This document shows positions 24,397-33,562 of a stretch of DNA of 64,000 nt, piece after piece. The stretch comes from a bacterium (GTDB taxonomy: Bacteria; Patescibacteriota; Gracilibacteria; UBA4473). The first letter of the stretch is position 1. Each line of letters starts with the position of its first letter. The notes under the pieces were generated by a model. That model was not told the origin of the DNA. It saw nothing but the letters and a program-made list of their open reading frames with translations, and searched no databases. The stretch is from the NCBI GenBank assembly GCA_009995455.1, contig JAACPJ010000003.1, forward strand, positions 62,001-126,000, read 5' to 3'. Made by a program: the position numbers and the translations under genes.

Positions 24397-27300
24397 ATGG
24401 GAACTTTAATAAGACTCGTCCTCGGACATCTCAGCTGGCTACGCTGGCTTGGGTTTGGAGCCTACCGGCTGCGGAGTGCTTTTGTGCTTTACCGCGCTTT
24501 TTTTCTTATGTTTGCGGCTCTTTTTACCGAGGCTGAAGTTGGACAAATTTGGAACAGCGAAATTGCCACTCGAAGTTTAAGCTTTGGGGAATGGTGGATT
24601 GTTTTAGTGAACTTGGTTTTCTTTGCCTTAGATGTTTACACGGTGTTTGTGTTAGCGCGTTTTACGATCCGCTATTTGCATCGTCGTAAGCAAGCGAAGA
24701 ACTTAGTGCATTTAAGAGTTTTATTGCCACGAAATGACTCGAAACTCGATAACGAGAAAAGAAATGAAAAAGATTTCCATGAGGCGATTGGTCGTGGTGA
24801 ACAGCTTTACCGCGCCTTACATGAAACTCGTGATTTGAATTTATATAATGTCTGGGTGAATCGAATTTTTTGGGGACAACCGCATATTTCATTCGAACTG
24901 CAGTATGATAAGCAAGAAATGAGCTTTGTGATTGTGGTTGATAAGTACTATCAAGCGATTGTTGAAAAACAAATTACTTCGTTTTATGAATCTGCGGAAA
25001 TTGAGCCCATTAAAGAAGAAAAAAGATTTAAAATTAAGGAGCCGGGTTATTTTGCCAATGGATATTATATGCACACGGGCGAAGATTTTTGGTATCCTAT
25101 TGAAACCTATAAACAAATTGAAGAAGATCCGCTGAACAATATGGCGAATTCTTTTGCGAAACTTGATAAAGAAGACAAAGGCGTGATTCAGCTAGTAATT
25201 AAACCCATTTCAAACTCGTGGAGAAAAGAAGCCGCCGAAGCGGGGACGGCTTTATTTAAAGGGAAGAAAAAGGGGAAAGGGAGAATTCCAATTATTGGCC
25301 CGATTTTAGGGGCAATCTGGTGGCCGTTTAAAGTTATGCTGACGGGTTATGACCCTGAAACGGATGGACTGGGCAGTAATGCTCCAGGGGCTTCAGGAGG
25401 CGATAGTTATGTGCGAATGCTGGCGTCGGAAGAGGAAATTGCGAAAGCGATTGGTGAAAAAGCGATTCAAAGTGGTTTTGATTGTAGTATCCGAGTTTTA
25501 GCGGCCTCTAAAAACGAAGTTCGAGTGCAAGAAATTTTAAATGGAATGTTTACGTCGTTTAACGTGTTTAAGGGCGACGGTAAAAATTACTTTGAAAACC
25601 GACGAATTGTGCCTTTCAATCGGATCAATATTCCGATTTTGATTCATAACTTTCACTATCGTTTATGGAACGTACTAGAACATAAGTCACTTTTAAGTTG
25701 TGATGAACTGGCAACGATCTTTCATTTTCCTGACGCTAAATATAACAAAATTCCAACCATTAAATGGCTTGATTACAAAGTTCTACCACCGCCAATTGAT
25801 CTGCCTAAAGAAGGTATTATTTTGGGGAACTCGGTGTACCGAGGTGAAACCAAGCCGGTTCATATGTTGGATAACGACCGAACGCGACATACCTACATTG
25901 TGGGGAAATCCGGGAGTGGGAAATCTGTGCTTTTGGAATACATGGCTGGGCAAGATGTGGTTCGTGGAGCGGGAGTGTGCGTGATTGATCCGCATGGTGA
26001 TTTGGTGGAAGACGTGTTATCACGAACGCCAAAAGAACGAGCCAAAGATGTAATGGTTTTTGATCCGGGTGATCGAGAACGACCGATGGGGCTTAATATT
26101 TTGGAATGTAAAACCGAAGAAGAACAAGATCGAGCTTCGCTGGATGCGATGGAAATTTTCATCAAATTATTCGGGAATGAAATTTTTGGTCCGCGGATTC
26201 AACATTATTTTCGGAATGGGTGTTTAACGCTTATGGCCGATGAAGAAGAAGGCGCAACGCTACTAGATGTACCACGATTATTTATTGATGACGATTTTCA
26301 ACGTTATAAAGTTTCAAAACTAAAAAACCCGATGGTGCGAGCCTTTTGGGAAAACGAAATGGCAAATACGGGTGACCGAGAGAAACAAGAAATGATCCCG
26401 TACTTCACCAGTAAATTTGGCCCGTTTGTGACCAATACCACCATGCGTAACATTATTGGGCAAACCAAATCAGCCTTTAATGTGCGGCAGTGCATGGATA
26501 CTGAAAAAGTGCTTTTGATTAATCTGTCTAAAGGGAAAATCGGGGACATTAATGCGCAGTTGCTGGGGCTAATTATGGTTTCAAAAATTAACCAAGCGGC
26601 GATGGCGCGAGCCGATATGCCAAAAGAAGATCGTAAAGATTTTTATTTGTATGTGGATGAGTTTCAAAATTTCGCCACCGATACTTTTGCCTCGATTCTC
26701 TCTGAGGCACGGAAATATCGATTGAATCTTATTATGGCGCATCAGTATATTGCTCAGTTAAGTGAAAGCGCTGGTGGAGTGGCGGTGGGGCAAAAAGACT
26801 CAAAAATTCGTGATGCGGTATTTGGGAATGTGGGAACGATGATGAATTTTAAAGTAGGGGCGGAAGATGCTGAATACTTTGAAAAAGAATACGCTCCGAT
26901 TTTAAGCGCTCAAGATATTTTGAGTATCGCCAATTACAAAGCCTACATTAAACTTAATATTAATAATTCAACGTCTCGTCCTTTCTCTATGGAATCTATT
27001 TGGGATCCAGATGGTCGTAATTATAAAATTGCCGAGATTATCAAAAAATATTCACGGATGAAATACGGTCGTAAGAAAGAATTTGTGGATGCGGAAATTG
27101 AGGCGCGTATGGGGATTAATAATATCAACGCGATCACGGCAACCGCTAAAGCCGATCCGACGGTCAGTGATTCGTTACTGGGTGATAATCCAATTGGAAC
27201 GACTCCAAGTCCAACGAGTGCGGCGGCTATTCCAGCTTCAGCTCGAATGGCGCCTCCGGTGGATCCAACGAAACCTTTAACCGCTAAAGTGGCGGAAGAA

Positions 27301-27432
27301 AAAGCCGCCATTGCGGCGCTTCCTAAAATGCCTGTCCCTGCAGAAATGGCTGAGCCAACTATTAGCGTTTCGGTTAAACCTGAAGTAACAACAGCGGCTG
27401 CGGTGGAGCCAAAACCAGAAGCAAAAGTCTAA
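24397..27432 (+). CDS. TraG/TraD/VirD4-family membrane ATPase (type IV secretion coupling-like)
   Basis: 1011 aa. The N-terminal ~100 residues carry two hydrophobic segments. The middle region (~100-450) is CPR-style and unrecognised. The ATPase domain begins near residue 500: Walker A 'VGKSGSGKS', 'VCVIDPHGDLVEDVL', Walker B 'FYLYVDEFQNF' and a sensor-like 'LIMAHQYIAQL'. The final ~110 aa is an Ala/Pro-rich low-complexity tail. VirD4-type pumps move DNA or protein through type IV secretion systems. No relaxase, VirB4 or pilin gene is adjacent, so conjugation is not implied. A DNA-uptake or surface-assembly role is equally possible. Confidence 0.85.
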   Translation: MGTLIRLVLGHLSWLRWLGFGAYRLRSAFVLYRAFFLMFAALFTEAEVGQIWNSEIATRSLSFGEWWIVLVNLVFFALDVYTVFVLARFTIRYLHRRKQAKNLVHLRVLLPRNDSKLDNEKRNEKDFHEAIGRGEQLYRALHETRDLNLYNVWVNRIFWGQPHISFELQYDKQEMSFVIVVDKYYQAIVEKQITSFYESAEIEPIKEEKRFKIKEPGYFANGYYMHTGEDFWYPIETYKQIEEDPLNNMANSFAKLDKEDKGVIQLVIKPISNSWRKEAAEAGTALFKGKKKGKGRIPIIGPILGAIWWPFKVMLTGYDPETDGLGSNAPGASGGDSYVRMLASEEEIAKAIGEKAIQSGFDCSIRVLAASKNEVRVQEILNGMFTSFNVFKGDGKNYFENRRIVPFNRINIPILIHNFHYRLWNVLEHKSLLSCDELATIFHFPDAKYNKIPTIKWLDYKVLPPPIDLPKEGIILGNSVYRGETKPVHMLDNDRTRHTYIVGKSGSGKSVLLEYMAGQDVVRGAGVCVIDPHGDLVEDVLSRTPKERAKDVMVFDPGDRERPMGLNILECKTEEEQDRASLDAMEIFIKLFGNEIFGPRIQHYFRNGCLTLMADEEEGATLLDVPRLFIDDDFQRYKVSKLKNPMVRAFWENEMANTGDREKQEMIPYFTSKFGPFVTNTTMRNIIGQTKSAFNVRQCMDTEKVLLINLSKGKIGDINAQLLGLIMVSKINQAAMARADMPKEDRKDFYLYVDEFQNFATDTFASILSEARKYRLNLIMAHQYIAQLSESAGGVAVGQKDSKIRDAVFGNVGTMMNFKVGAEDAEYFEKEYAPILSAQDILSIANYKAYIKLNINNSTSRPFSMESIWDPDGRNYKIAEIIKKYSRMKYGRKKEFVDAEIEARMGINNINAITATAKADPTVSDSLLGDNPIGTTPSPTSAAAIPASARMAPPVDPTKPLTAKVAEEKAAIAALPKMPVPAEMAEPTISVSVKPEVTTAAAVEPKPEAKV

Positions 27433-27450
27433 CCGATTTTTAGATCGTGT

Positions 27451-27479
27451 TTGTCGAGAAGGCAGCGTTTGTATATGCT
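27451..27479 (+). promoter_or_regulatory. Leaderless promoter of pyrE
   Basis: TTGTCG, 17 nt, TATGCT, then 7 nt to the ATG at 27487. It decides the start of pyrE against the TTG at 27451 and the ATG at 27475. Confidence 0.45.
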
Positions 27480-27486
27480 TGGGCAG

Positions 27487-28113
27487 ATGAAAAATATTGC
27501 CCAGCTTTTAGTCGAACAAAACGTCGTACAAACAAATTTTGAGAATCCTTTCACTTGGACCTCTGGTATTAAATCACCCGTTTATTGTGATTGTCGTGAG
27601 CTGATTAGTATTCCCGAAGCTAGAGATATTATTGTGGAGGCTTTTCTAGAATTAATGGAGCGAGAAAATTTAAAGTGCGATTATATTGCCGGTCCGGCTA
27701 CAGCCGGAATTCCTTGGGCAGCGATTATTGCTGATCGGCTAAAAATTCCCATGCTCTATGTTCGTTCAAAACCAAAAGGGCACGGGGCTGGTAAAATGGT
27801 CGAAGGAAAAGTTTTTACTCAGAACCCAAACATTGTGGTGGTTGAAGATGCTTTTTCAACGGGAGGTTCTTCGATTAAATCTGCCGAAGCCCTTCGGACA
27901 GAAGTCGGGGCAATGGTGACGCATATTATGGGAATTTTTTCTTGGAGTACGCCCCAATCAATCACGAATGCGGAAGAAGCGGATATTACTTTGGCGCCGC
28001 TGACTGAATTTCACGCGATTGTGAAAGCACTAATCGATTCTGGAAAAATTGATCAAACGCAAAAAGAAAGTTTAGAGCGTTTTCACGACAATCCTTCGCA
28101 GTGGGGTGTTTAA
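27487..28113 (+). CDS. pyrE: Orotate phosphoribosyltransferase
   Basis: Converts orotate and PRPP to OMP in pyrimidine synthesis. 208 aa from 'MKNIAQLLVEQ'. 'FTWTSGIKSPVYCDCR' is the OPRT N-terminal signature. 'AGPATAGIPWAAIIADRL' and the PRPP loop 'IVVVEDAFSTGGSS' follow. The track's longer start adds residues unlike the family. No other pyr genes are nearby, so it may act in salvage. Stop is 4 nt from the convergent secreted-protein stop, with no terminator between. Confidence 0.9.
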   Translation: MKNIAQLLVEQNVVQTNFENPFTWTSGIKSPVYCDCRELISIPEARDIIVEAFLELMERENLKCDYIAGPATAGIPWAAIIADRLKIPMLYVRSKPKGHGAGKMVEGKVFTQNPNIVVVEDAFSTGGSSIKSAEALRTEVGAMVTHIMGIFSWSTPQSITNAEEADITLAPLTEFHAIVKALIDSGKIDQTQKESLERFHDNPSQWGV

Positions 28114-28117
28114 TTAT

Positions 28118-29215
28118 TTACTGAACTAAGTGACCAATCGCTTGGCAGCTTTCGGTTAAAAGCAACGTGCATTGATCATTCGCGCCCATTCGTTGGTAGC
28201 TACATTTGTCATTAGTTGAAATTTGGCCATTACAAAGTGACGGACAACCGGTAGCTTTTTCACTTGGGCATTCGTAGAGAGCTGTTTTTAAAGTAGAGGT
28301 AGTGCCCACACAGCGACTTTGCATTTGTAATCCGCAACCAATTCTTTGGTCACAAGCACGAATAACGTCAGAGCTCAGCAAGCTGTTTTCTGAATCTTGC
28401 CAGCCTGGACCCTGCGTTAAAGCTCCTATTTTCCAGTCTGGTTTTTCAGCTTCATTATGCAATTTGTAACCGAGCTGACAGCGCAAAGCTTGATCGGAAC
28501 ATTCAATGCCCGCTTGAATATTAAGCCCGTCTCCCCAAGCTCCATTAGGGGCCACAACTGCAGACCAACCGCCTTCAGACCACTCATTTCCAACCGTTGC
28601 TTCGGTTGTTACCCAAGGCGTTAAGGCGGGTTGTTTTAAGTGATTGACTCGATACCTTAATCGGCAACTAGCCGTTTCGGCGACCGCTAAATTGGGAGAA
28701 CACTGTAAACTCATTTGTACACCACAGCCGTCGCCTGAACAGTTCGTCACCAAGCCGCTATTAAAGAGAGCCATCTTACCGACTGGGTCATTGTTTAAAC
28801 CGGTTTCTTGCCAAGCCGATTCGTATTTTGCGTCTTTAACTCGGTAGCGAATTTTGCAGTTGGCCGCTGGTGGTTGTAATTCTAATTGTGGACGAGCATC
28901 CCAAGTCGTGGGGTCAATACAGTGTTCACCGTTAGCATCGCAATATTCTTCTGCCCCGATTTTTCCGCCTACATCTAGAGTTAAACTACTAGCCGGAGTT
29001 TTTTCATTGATTCCAACTTGCAGTCCCGTTTCGGTCAAAAAATTATAAATTCCTCGCAACGTTTTTACCAAACTGTTAAATTCTTCAATCGTGACGGTGT
29101 TTTCAAACTGACTGTCTTTTACCGGAATTTGCTCGACCGAAGCCGTGTCTGTTTGTGCCTTTACGCTGAATATAGTGAAGGCAGTTAGAAGAGCGATAAC
29201 CTTTATTTTTTTCAT
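28118..29215 (-). CDS. Secreted Cys-rich protein with tail-fibre-like N-terminal motif
   Basis: 365 aa. Signal peptide 'KVIALLTAFTIFSVKAQ'. The segment 'LQVGINEKTPASSLTLDVGG' followed by 'GAEEYCDANGEHCI' is the pattern seen near the start of many phage-tail-collar or adhesin-like bacterial proteins. After it come repeated beta-type units with paired Cys ('CSGDGCGVQMSLQCS', 'CDQRIGCGLQMQSRC', 'CRLRYRVN', 'CKIRYRVK'), each about 90-130 aa. The start is the ATG nearest the leaderless -10. Likely surface or secreted ligand-binding protein; function unknown. Confidence 0.72.
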   Translation of the reverse strand: MKKIKVIALLTAFTIFSVKAQTDTASVEQIPVKDSQFENTVTIEEFNSLVKTLRGIYNFLTETGLQVGINEKTPASSLTLDVGGKIGAEEYCDANGEHCIDPTTWDARPQLELQPPAANCKIRYRVKDAKYESAWQETGLNNDPVGKMALFNSGLVTNCSGDGCGVQMSLQCSPNLAVAETASCRLRYRVNHLKQPALTPWVTTEATVGNEWSEGGWSAVVAPNGAWGDGLNIQAGIECSDQALRCQLGYKLHNEAEKPDWKIGALTQGPGWQDSENSLLSSDVIRACDQRIGCGLQMQSRCVGTTSTLKTALYECPSEKATGCPSLCNGQISTNDKCSYQRMGANDQCTLLLTESCQAIGHLVQ

Positions 29216-29222
29216 TTTTCTT

Positions 29223-29251
29223 ATCATAAAGTTCACAGCTCTATAGGTAAA
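29223..29251 (-). promoter_or_regulatory. Leaderless promoter of the secreted Cys-rich protein gene
   Basis: Minus strand: TTTACC, 17 nt, TATGAT, then 7 nt to ATG 29215. Confidence 0.5.
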
Positions 29252-29337
29252 GAGCTTTCAAAAATTTAGGCTCTAACAGATGGTGGCTTTTTTTATGTTT
29301 ATTAGTAAGATCGCCCTTGAAAATACTTAGTGCATTT

Positions 29338-29904
29338 ATGAAAGATATTATTCTTATCGGTCGACAAGGTTCTGGAAAAGGAACCCAAGGTAAAATTTTA
29401 GCCGAAAAATTTGGTTATCAAATTTTTGAGACAGGAGGCGCTTTGAGAAGCATGGCGCAACAAGACTCTGAACTAGGACGCCAAGTGAAAGAAATCACGG
29501 GAAGAGGTGATTTGGTTTCAAACGAAATTGTAATGGCAATTGTTCGTGAGTTTTTGTCAGAACTCGCCTCGACCACTCCGGTTATTTTTGATGGAATTCC
29601 TCGTTCAGAAATTCAACGAGAGAGTTTAGAAGCCGAGCTTAAAAATGCCGGTCGAGATTGGACGGCTTTAGAAATTCGAATTAGTAACGAGGAAGCGGTT
29701 CATCGTTTACTTAAAAGAGCTGAAATCGAGGGGCGAGCTGATGACAACATTACGGCAATTCAAAAAAGACTCGAAAATTTTGAAATGCATACTCAACCTA
29801 TTTTAGATATTTGGGCCGAACGAGATTTGCTGGTGGCGATCAATGGGAAATCAGATATTGATTCGGTGCATGAAGCGGTTGTAGAAGCCTTAAATTTAGC
29901 GTAA
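29338..29904 (+). CDS. adk: Adenylate kinase, short form without a zinc LID domain
   Basis: Interconverts ATP+AMP and 2 ADP. 188 aa from 'MKDIILIGRQGSGKGTQ' (P-loop); the seven residues added by the track start from TTG. 'FETGGALRSMA' and 'VIFDGIPRS' are the AMP-site motifs. The LID is the short type: 'GRADDNITAIQKRL' directly follows without the Cys4/zinc finger seen in many bacterial enzymes. Its TAA overlaps the ATG of map (TAATG), suggesting coupled translation. Confidence 0.88.
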   Translation: MKDIILIGRQGSGKGTQGKILAEKFGYQIFETGGALRSMAQQDSELGRQVKEITGRGDLVSNEIVMAIVREFLSELASTTPVIFDGIPRSEIQRESLEAELKNAGRDWTALEIRISNEEAVHRLLKRAEIEGRADDNITAIQKRLENFEMHTQPILDIWAERDLLVAINGKSDIDSVHEAVVEALNLA

Positions 29905-30650
29905 TGGTAGTAGTTAAAACTGATCTTGAAATTGCGGTTATGCGCCATGCAGGAAAAATTCTGCAAGGGGTTCAAGAATTATTAAAAACAAAGATTCAAC
30001 CAGGAATAACGCTGCTAGAACTGGATGCAATTGCTGAGAAAGAAATTCTAAAGCATAATGGTAAACCTTCTTTTAAAGGGTTTAATGGTTTTCCAGCGAC
30101 ACTTTGTACCATGATTAATTCAGAAGTGGTGCATGGCATTCCTGATAATCGCGAACTTCAAGCCGGTGATTTATTATCGGTTGATTGCGGCGTGACCTAC
30201 GAAGGCCTAATTGCGGATGCCGCTTTTACCGTCATTGTTGGTGGTGATGAAACGAACCCGGAAAGAGCGCGTTTTAGCCAAATTGTAAAAAAAGCCCTAG
30301 AAGCAGGTTGTGAGCAAGCCGTAGCGGGTAATACCTTGGGAGATATTGGTTATGCCGTACAACGTACTATTGAAGCTGGTGGCTATCATATTTTAAAAGA
30401 ATTTACCGGGCACGGTGTCGGTTATGAAATGCATGAAGACCCATTCGTACTGAATTATGGCACGCCTGGTAAAGGCATGACTTTGAAAGAGGGCATGACG
30501 ATTTGTATTGAGCCAATCGTTACTATTTCTAAAACCAGAACCAAAACGCTTAAAGATGGTTGGACTGAGGTCACGGTCGACGGGAAAGAAGCTTGTCAGT
30601 GGGAACACTGTGGAGTCGTTACAAAGTCTGGTTTTGAGATATTTGCCTAA
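29904..30650 (+). CDS. map: Methionine aminopeptidase, type I
   Basis: Removes initiator methionine. 248 aa. Metal ligands are visible in order: His in 'SEVVHGIPD', Asp pair in 'DCGVTYEGLIADAAFT', His in 'FTGHGVGYEMHEDP', Glu in 'CIEPIVT' and Glu in 'CQWEHCG'. adk-map adjacency is a common ribosomal-operon remnant (secY-adk-map), here without secY or infA. It starts within the adk stop codon and has no Shine-Dalgarno site. Confidence 0.95.
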   Translation: MVVVKTDLEIAVMRHAGKILQGVQELLKTKIQPGITLLELDAIAEKEILKHNGKPSFKGFNGFPATLCTMINSEVVHGIPDNRELQAGDLLSVDCGVTYEGLIADAAFTVIVGGDETNPERARFSQIVKKALEAGCEQAVAGNTLGDIGYAVQRTIEAGGYHILKEFTGHGVGYEMHEDPFVLNYGTPGKGMTLKEGMTICIEPIVTISKTRTKTLKDGWTEVTVDGKEACQWEHCGVVTKSGFEIFA

Positions 30651-30732
30651 ATACCACATTCTTTCTCGGTTTGACTTGCCAAAAAATGTTACAGCACTAG
30701 AAACACTACATCATGTTTAGAAAGACTAAATA

Positions 30733-32832
30733 ATGCACCAAACACAACTTCTGTATGTCGCCCTGCTGGTGTTTGGATTACTTTCGCTTTCAACTCTTGT
30801 TCATCTTGTCTCTAAAAAGCTGCATGTGCCTTTTGCCGTGGGGTTACTACTGGTAGGTTTAGGTCTTTCTTCTTACTTAAATTCGGGTTTAGTGCCGGAT
30901 CTAAACTATATTCAATTTTCACCGGATTTAATTTTTTATGTGTTTTTGCCAACCTTAATTTTTGAATCGGCTTACCATATTAAGTTTCGGCAATTTAAAG
31001 GGGTGTTTCGTGAAGTTACCACTCTGGCGACCCTTGGTTTAGCGATTTCAATTTTGATTGTATCTGTGGCTTGTCACTATCTTTTGGGGTTGCCTTGGGG
31101 CGTTGCTATTTTATTTGGGGCCCTAATTTCATCTACAGATCCAGTGGCGGTGCTGGCTATATTTAAAGAATTAAAAGTTCCTAAAAAATTAACAACCATT
31201 GTCGATGGGGAAAGTTTAATTAATGATGGAACGGCCCTGGTGGCTTTCCAGTTTATCTTCAAGTTTGTGGTTTTAGGCGCTGCTTTATCTTTAACACCGA
31301 CTTCAATTGGTTTGGAATTTTGGAAACTATTATGGTCTATTGTGGTTGGATTAATGGTCGGAACTTTTTTTGGAGCCATTTTTGCAACCGCCATCGCCAA
31401 GAGTGATGATCGTGGCGTGCAGCTGACTTTAAGTTTAGTTCTAGCCCATACCACCTTTTTGGTAGCCGGAGGTTTGCTAGGTGTTTCTGGTATTTTGGCG
31501 ACCTTGTCAGCGGGGCTGGTTATGGGGAATTGGGGCCGAAGAAAATTGAAACCTGACACCAATCGATCCTTCGTTGAAATTTGGTCTTTTTTAGGCTTTA
31601 TTTCGAACGCTTTAGTTTTTTTATTACTGGGGTTAAAACTAGGAGAAACTGATTGGCTTGAATACTGGGGCATGATTTTAGTCTCTTCTGCAATAGTGCT
31701 GGTTGTGGCACGTCCTATCTCGGTTTACACATCACTAATTGGTACAAACTTAACTCGTAAAGGGAAAGAAAATAAGATTTCCCCAGCTTATCAGGCCGTG
31801 GTAGTTTGGGGTGGTATTAGAGGGGCGTTGGCGGCCGCCGCCGCGCTTTTGATTCCGGCAGAATTTGCCTACGCCGCGCCTTTACAAGCGATGACGGCTG
31901 GTGTGATTGTGGTCAGTTTTTTATTGAACGCGACAACGATTAAGTGGCTGCTTAAATTCACAAAAATTTCAGTTTTTAGTCGGGCCGATCGTTTTCGCCA
32001 AGCTGAAGCTGAACTGATTATTAACGAAGAAGTTCTAAATTTTCTCGATTATTTACTCGATAAAAAATATATCTCTAAGCCTATTTTTGAAAAACTACAG
32101 GCACAATATTCAGCGCAGCATACTATGGTGGCTAATGGTTTAAAGCGACTAGAAAAAAGTCTAGATAACAATCAAAGAGCCCTTGAAAAAATTCTCACCC
32201 ATTTTGCTTTAGGGATAGAAATGAAAACCTACCGCAAACTATTTGCGAACAATGAAGTTTCGGAAGAACGATTTGTGGTTCTAAGTGAAAGTATCGATCG
32301 GCAACTCGATCGTTTAGATCACGATGTTTTACCCGATGAAAGGCAGCCAAAACATAAATACGCGCCGGAAGTGGATGAAAAGTGTTTGTTAGAGATCGTT
32401 TTTAGAAAACTGAAGCTTCATGATTTGGCCGATGCAAGAGCTATAATTTTTAAGAAAAGTCGAATCGTTTCTCGACTACAACACTACCGAGCCAGACGAA
32501 TTGCAAGTTGGAAAGTCGTGTTAGATTTTGAACGTTTACAATCGGATCACCCGGTGTTTAAGGGTTCTGATGTAGTGAATAAAATTTTAGAAAGATATCG
32601 TCATTGGAACGCAAGTGCCGAACAAAAAATGATGGAGCTTGAAGCAAAGTACCCAGAAATTGTGATTCCATACCGAGTGACGATGGCTGATCGGGCGTGT
32701 TTAACGAAAGTAAAAAGACTTGAGCAAGATTTTTTAGAAAAGGGTTTTATCTCAGAAAAAATTTACGATTCATTAGAAATCGATTTAAAAGCCAGAACAA
32801 AAGCTTGTGTGTGGACGCCGAAGAAAAATTAG
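30733..32832 (+). CDS. CPA1-family Na+/H+ antiporter (NhaP/NHE type) with long cytosolic tail
   Basis: 699 aa. About 12 TM segments up to residue ~415, with the conserved ND-type motif region 'STDPVAVLAIFKEL' and 'DGESLINDGTALVAF', and 'GGIRGALAAAAALLIP' in a late helix. The C-terminal ~280 aa is soluble, basic and helical, without a recognised regulatory domain. Probably exchanges Na+ or K+ for H+ across the plasma membrane. Gene is 82 nt beyond map; its own weak promoter may overlap the gap. Confidence 0.88.
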   Translation: MHQTQLLYVALLVFGLLSLSTLVHLVSKKLHVPFAVGLLLVGLGLSSYLNSGLVPDLNYIQFSPDLIFYVFLPTLIFESAYHIKFRQFKGVFREVTTLATLGLAISILIVSVACHYLLGLPWGVAILFGALISSTDPVAVLAIFKELKVPKKLTTIVDGESLINDGTALVAFQFIFKFVVLGAALSLTPTSIGLEFWKLLWSIVVGLMVGTFFGAIFATAIAKSDDRGVQLTLSLVLAHTTFLVAGGLLGVSGILATLSAGLVMGNWGRRKLKPDTNRSFVEIWSFLGFISNALVFLLLGLKLGETDWLEYWGMILVSSAIVLVVARPISVYTSLIGTNLTRKGKENKISPAYQAVVVWGGIRGALAAAAALLIPAEFAYAAPLQAMTAGVIVVSFLLNATTIKWLLKFTKISVFSRADRFRQAEAELIINEEVLNFLDYLLDKKYISKPIFEKLQAQYSAQHTMVANGLKRLEKSLDNNQRALEKILTHFALGIEMKTYRKLFANNEVSEERFVVLSESIDRQLDRLDHDVLPDERQPKHKYAPEVDEKCLLEIVFRKLKLHDLADARAIIFKKSRIVSRLQHYRARRIASWKVVLDFERLQSDHPVFKGSDVVNKILERYRHWNASAEQKMMELEAKYPEIVIPYRVTMADRACLTKVKRLEQDFLEKGFISEKIYDSLEIDLKARTKACVWTPKKN

Positions 32833-32841
32833 GTCAATCGT

Positions 32842-32870
32842 TTGCGTGTCGCTTTAACAGAGAGTAGAAA
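32842..32870 (+). promoter_or_regulatory. Leaderless promoter of the methyltransferase gene
   Basis: TTGCGT, 17 nt, TAGAAA, then 8 nt to ATG 32879. Confidence 0.45.
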
Positions 32871-32878
32871 TAACGGTG

Positions 32879-33514
32879 ATGTCTGAATACGATAAATTTG
32901 CGGAGAACTGGGATAAAACGCGCGTTAAACCATGGCCTGAATTTGATGTTTTTTTTCCTTTAATACAAAAGGGGGATCGATTGCTCGATTTAGGTTGTGG
33001 AAACGGAAGATTGCGGCAGTTCTTACCAAATAATTTGGTGAGAAGTGGGGATTATTTTGGTTTTGATTTATCGGTAGAGTTACTCAAAATTGCTCGCCAA
33101 AACCATCCACGGGATTCATTTTTTAAGGGTGATTTTTCAACCCCTTTACCCTTTGGAGCCGATAATTTTGATTGGGTTGTTAGTATTGCCGCCTTTCACC
33201 ATTTGCTTGAACCATCGGCTCAGAAAGTATTTTTAAACGAAGTTTATCGAGTACTTAAACCGGGAGGAAAAGTTTTTTTAACCACATGGGTTTTACCCAA
33301 GAAATATTTTTGGATGAATTTTTGGCGTGGTCGTGTTTTTACTAAAAATTGGATTGTGCCTTTTGGAAAAGAAAAACACGTTCGGACCTATCGGTATGTA
33401 AACGAAAATGATTTAAAAGGCTTACTGACTAAAGCGGGTTTTGTGGTGGAAAAAGCGGAGCGCTTTGAAGAGCGCAATTTTATTATTTTAGCCTCAAAAT
33501 CGAAGAAAAAATAA
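32879..33514 (+). CDS. SAM-dependent methyltransferase, Trm9/ALKBH8-like
   Basis: 211 aa class I methyltransferase: SAM motif 'LLDLGCGNGRLRQFL', motif II 'FGFDLSVELLKIA', 'NFDWVVSIAAFHHL' and 'VLKPGGKVFLTTW'. The N-terminus 'FAENWDKTRVKPWPEF' resembles the 'WD.TR..PWP' entry of Trm9-type enzymes that methylate carboxymethyluridine in tRNA. Bacterial homologues of that type exist, but the substrate here is inferred. Start is the ATG at 32879; the track's extra Met is a GTG. Confidence 0.75.
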   Translation: MSEYDKFAENWDKTRVKPWPEFDVFFPLIQKGDRLLDLGCGNGRLRQFLPNNLVRSGDYFGFDLSVELLKIARQNHPRDSFFKGDFSTPLPFGADNFDWVVSIAAFHHLLEPSAQKVFLNEVYRVLKPGGKVFLTTWVLPKKYFWMNFWRGRVFTKNWIVPFGKEKHVRTYRYVNENDLKGLLTKAGFVVEKAERFEERNFIILASKSKKK

Positions 33515-33562
33515 TTGAATCTAAGTAGCCTTTAGGGTCTAAAAAGCTAATCTTTAAGACGT

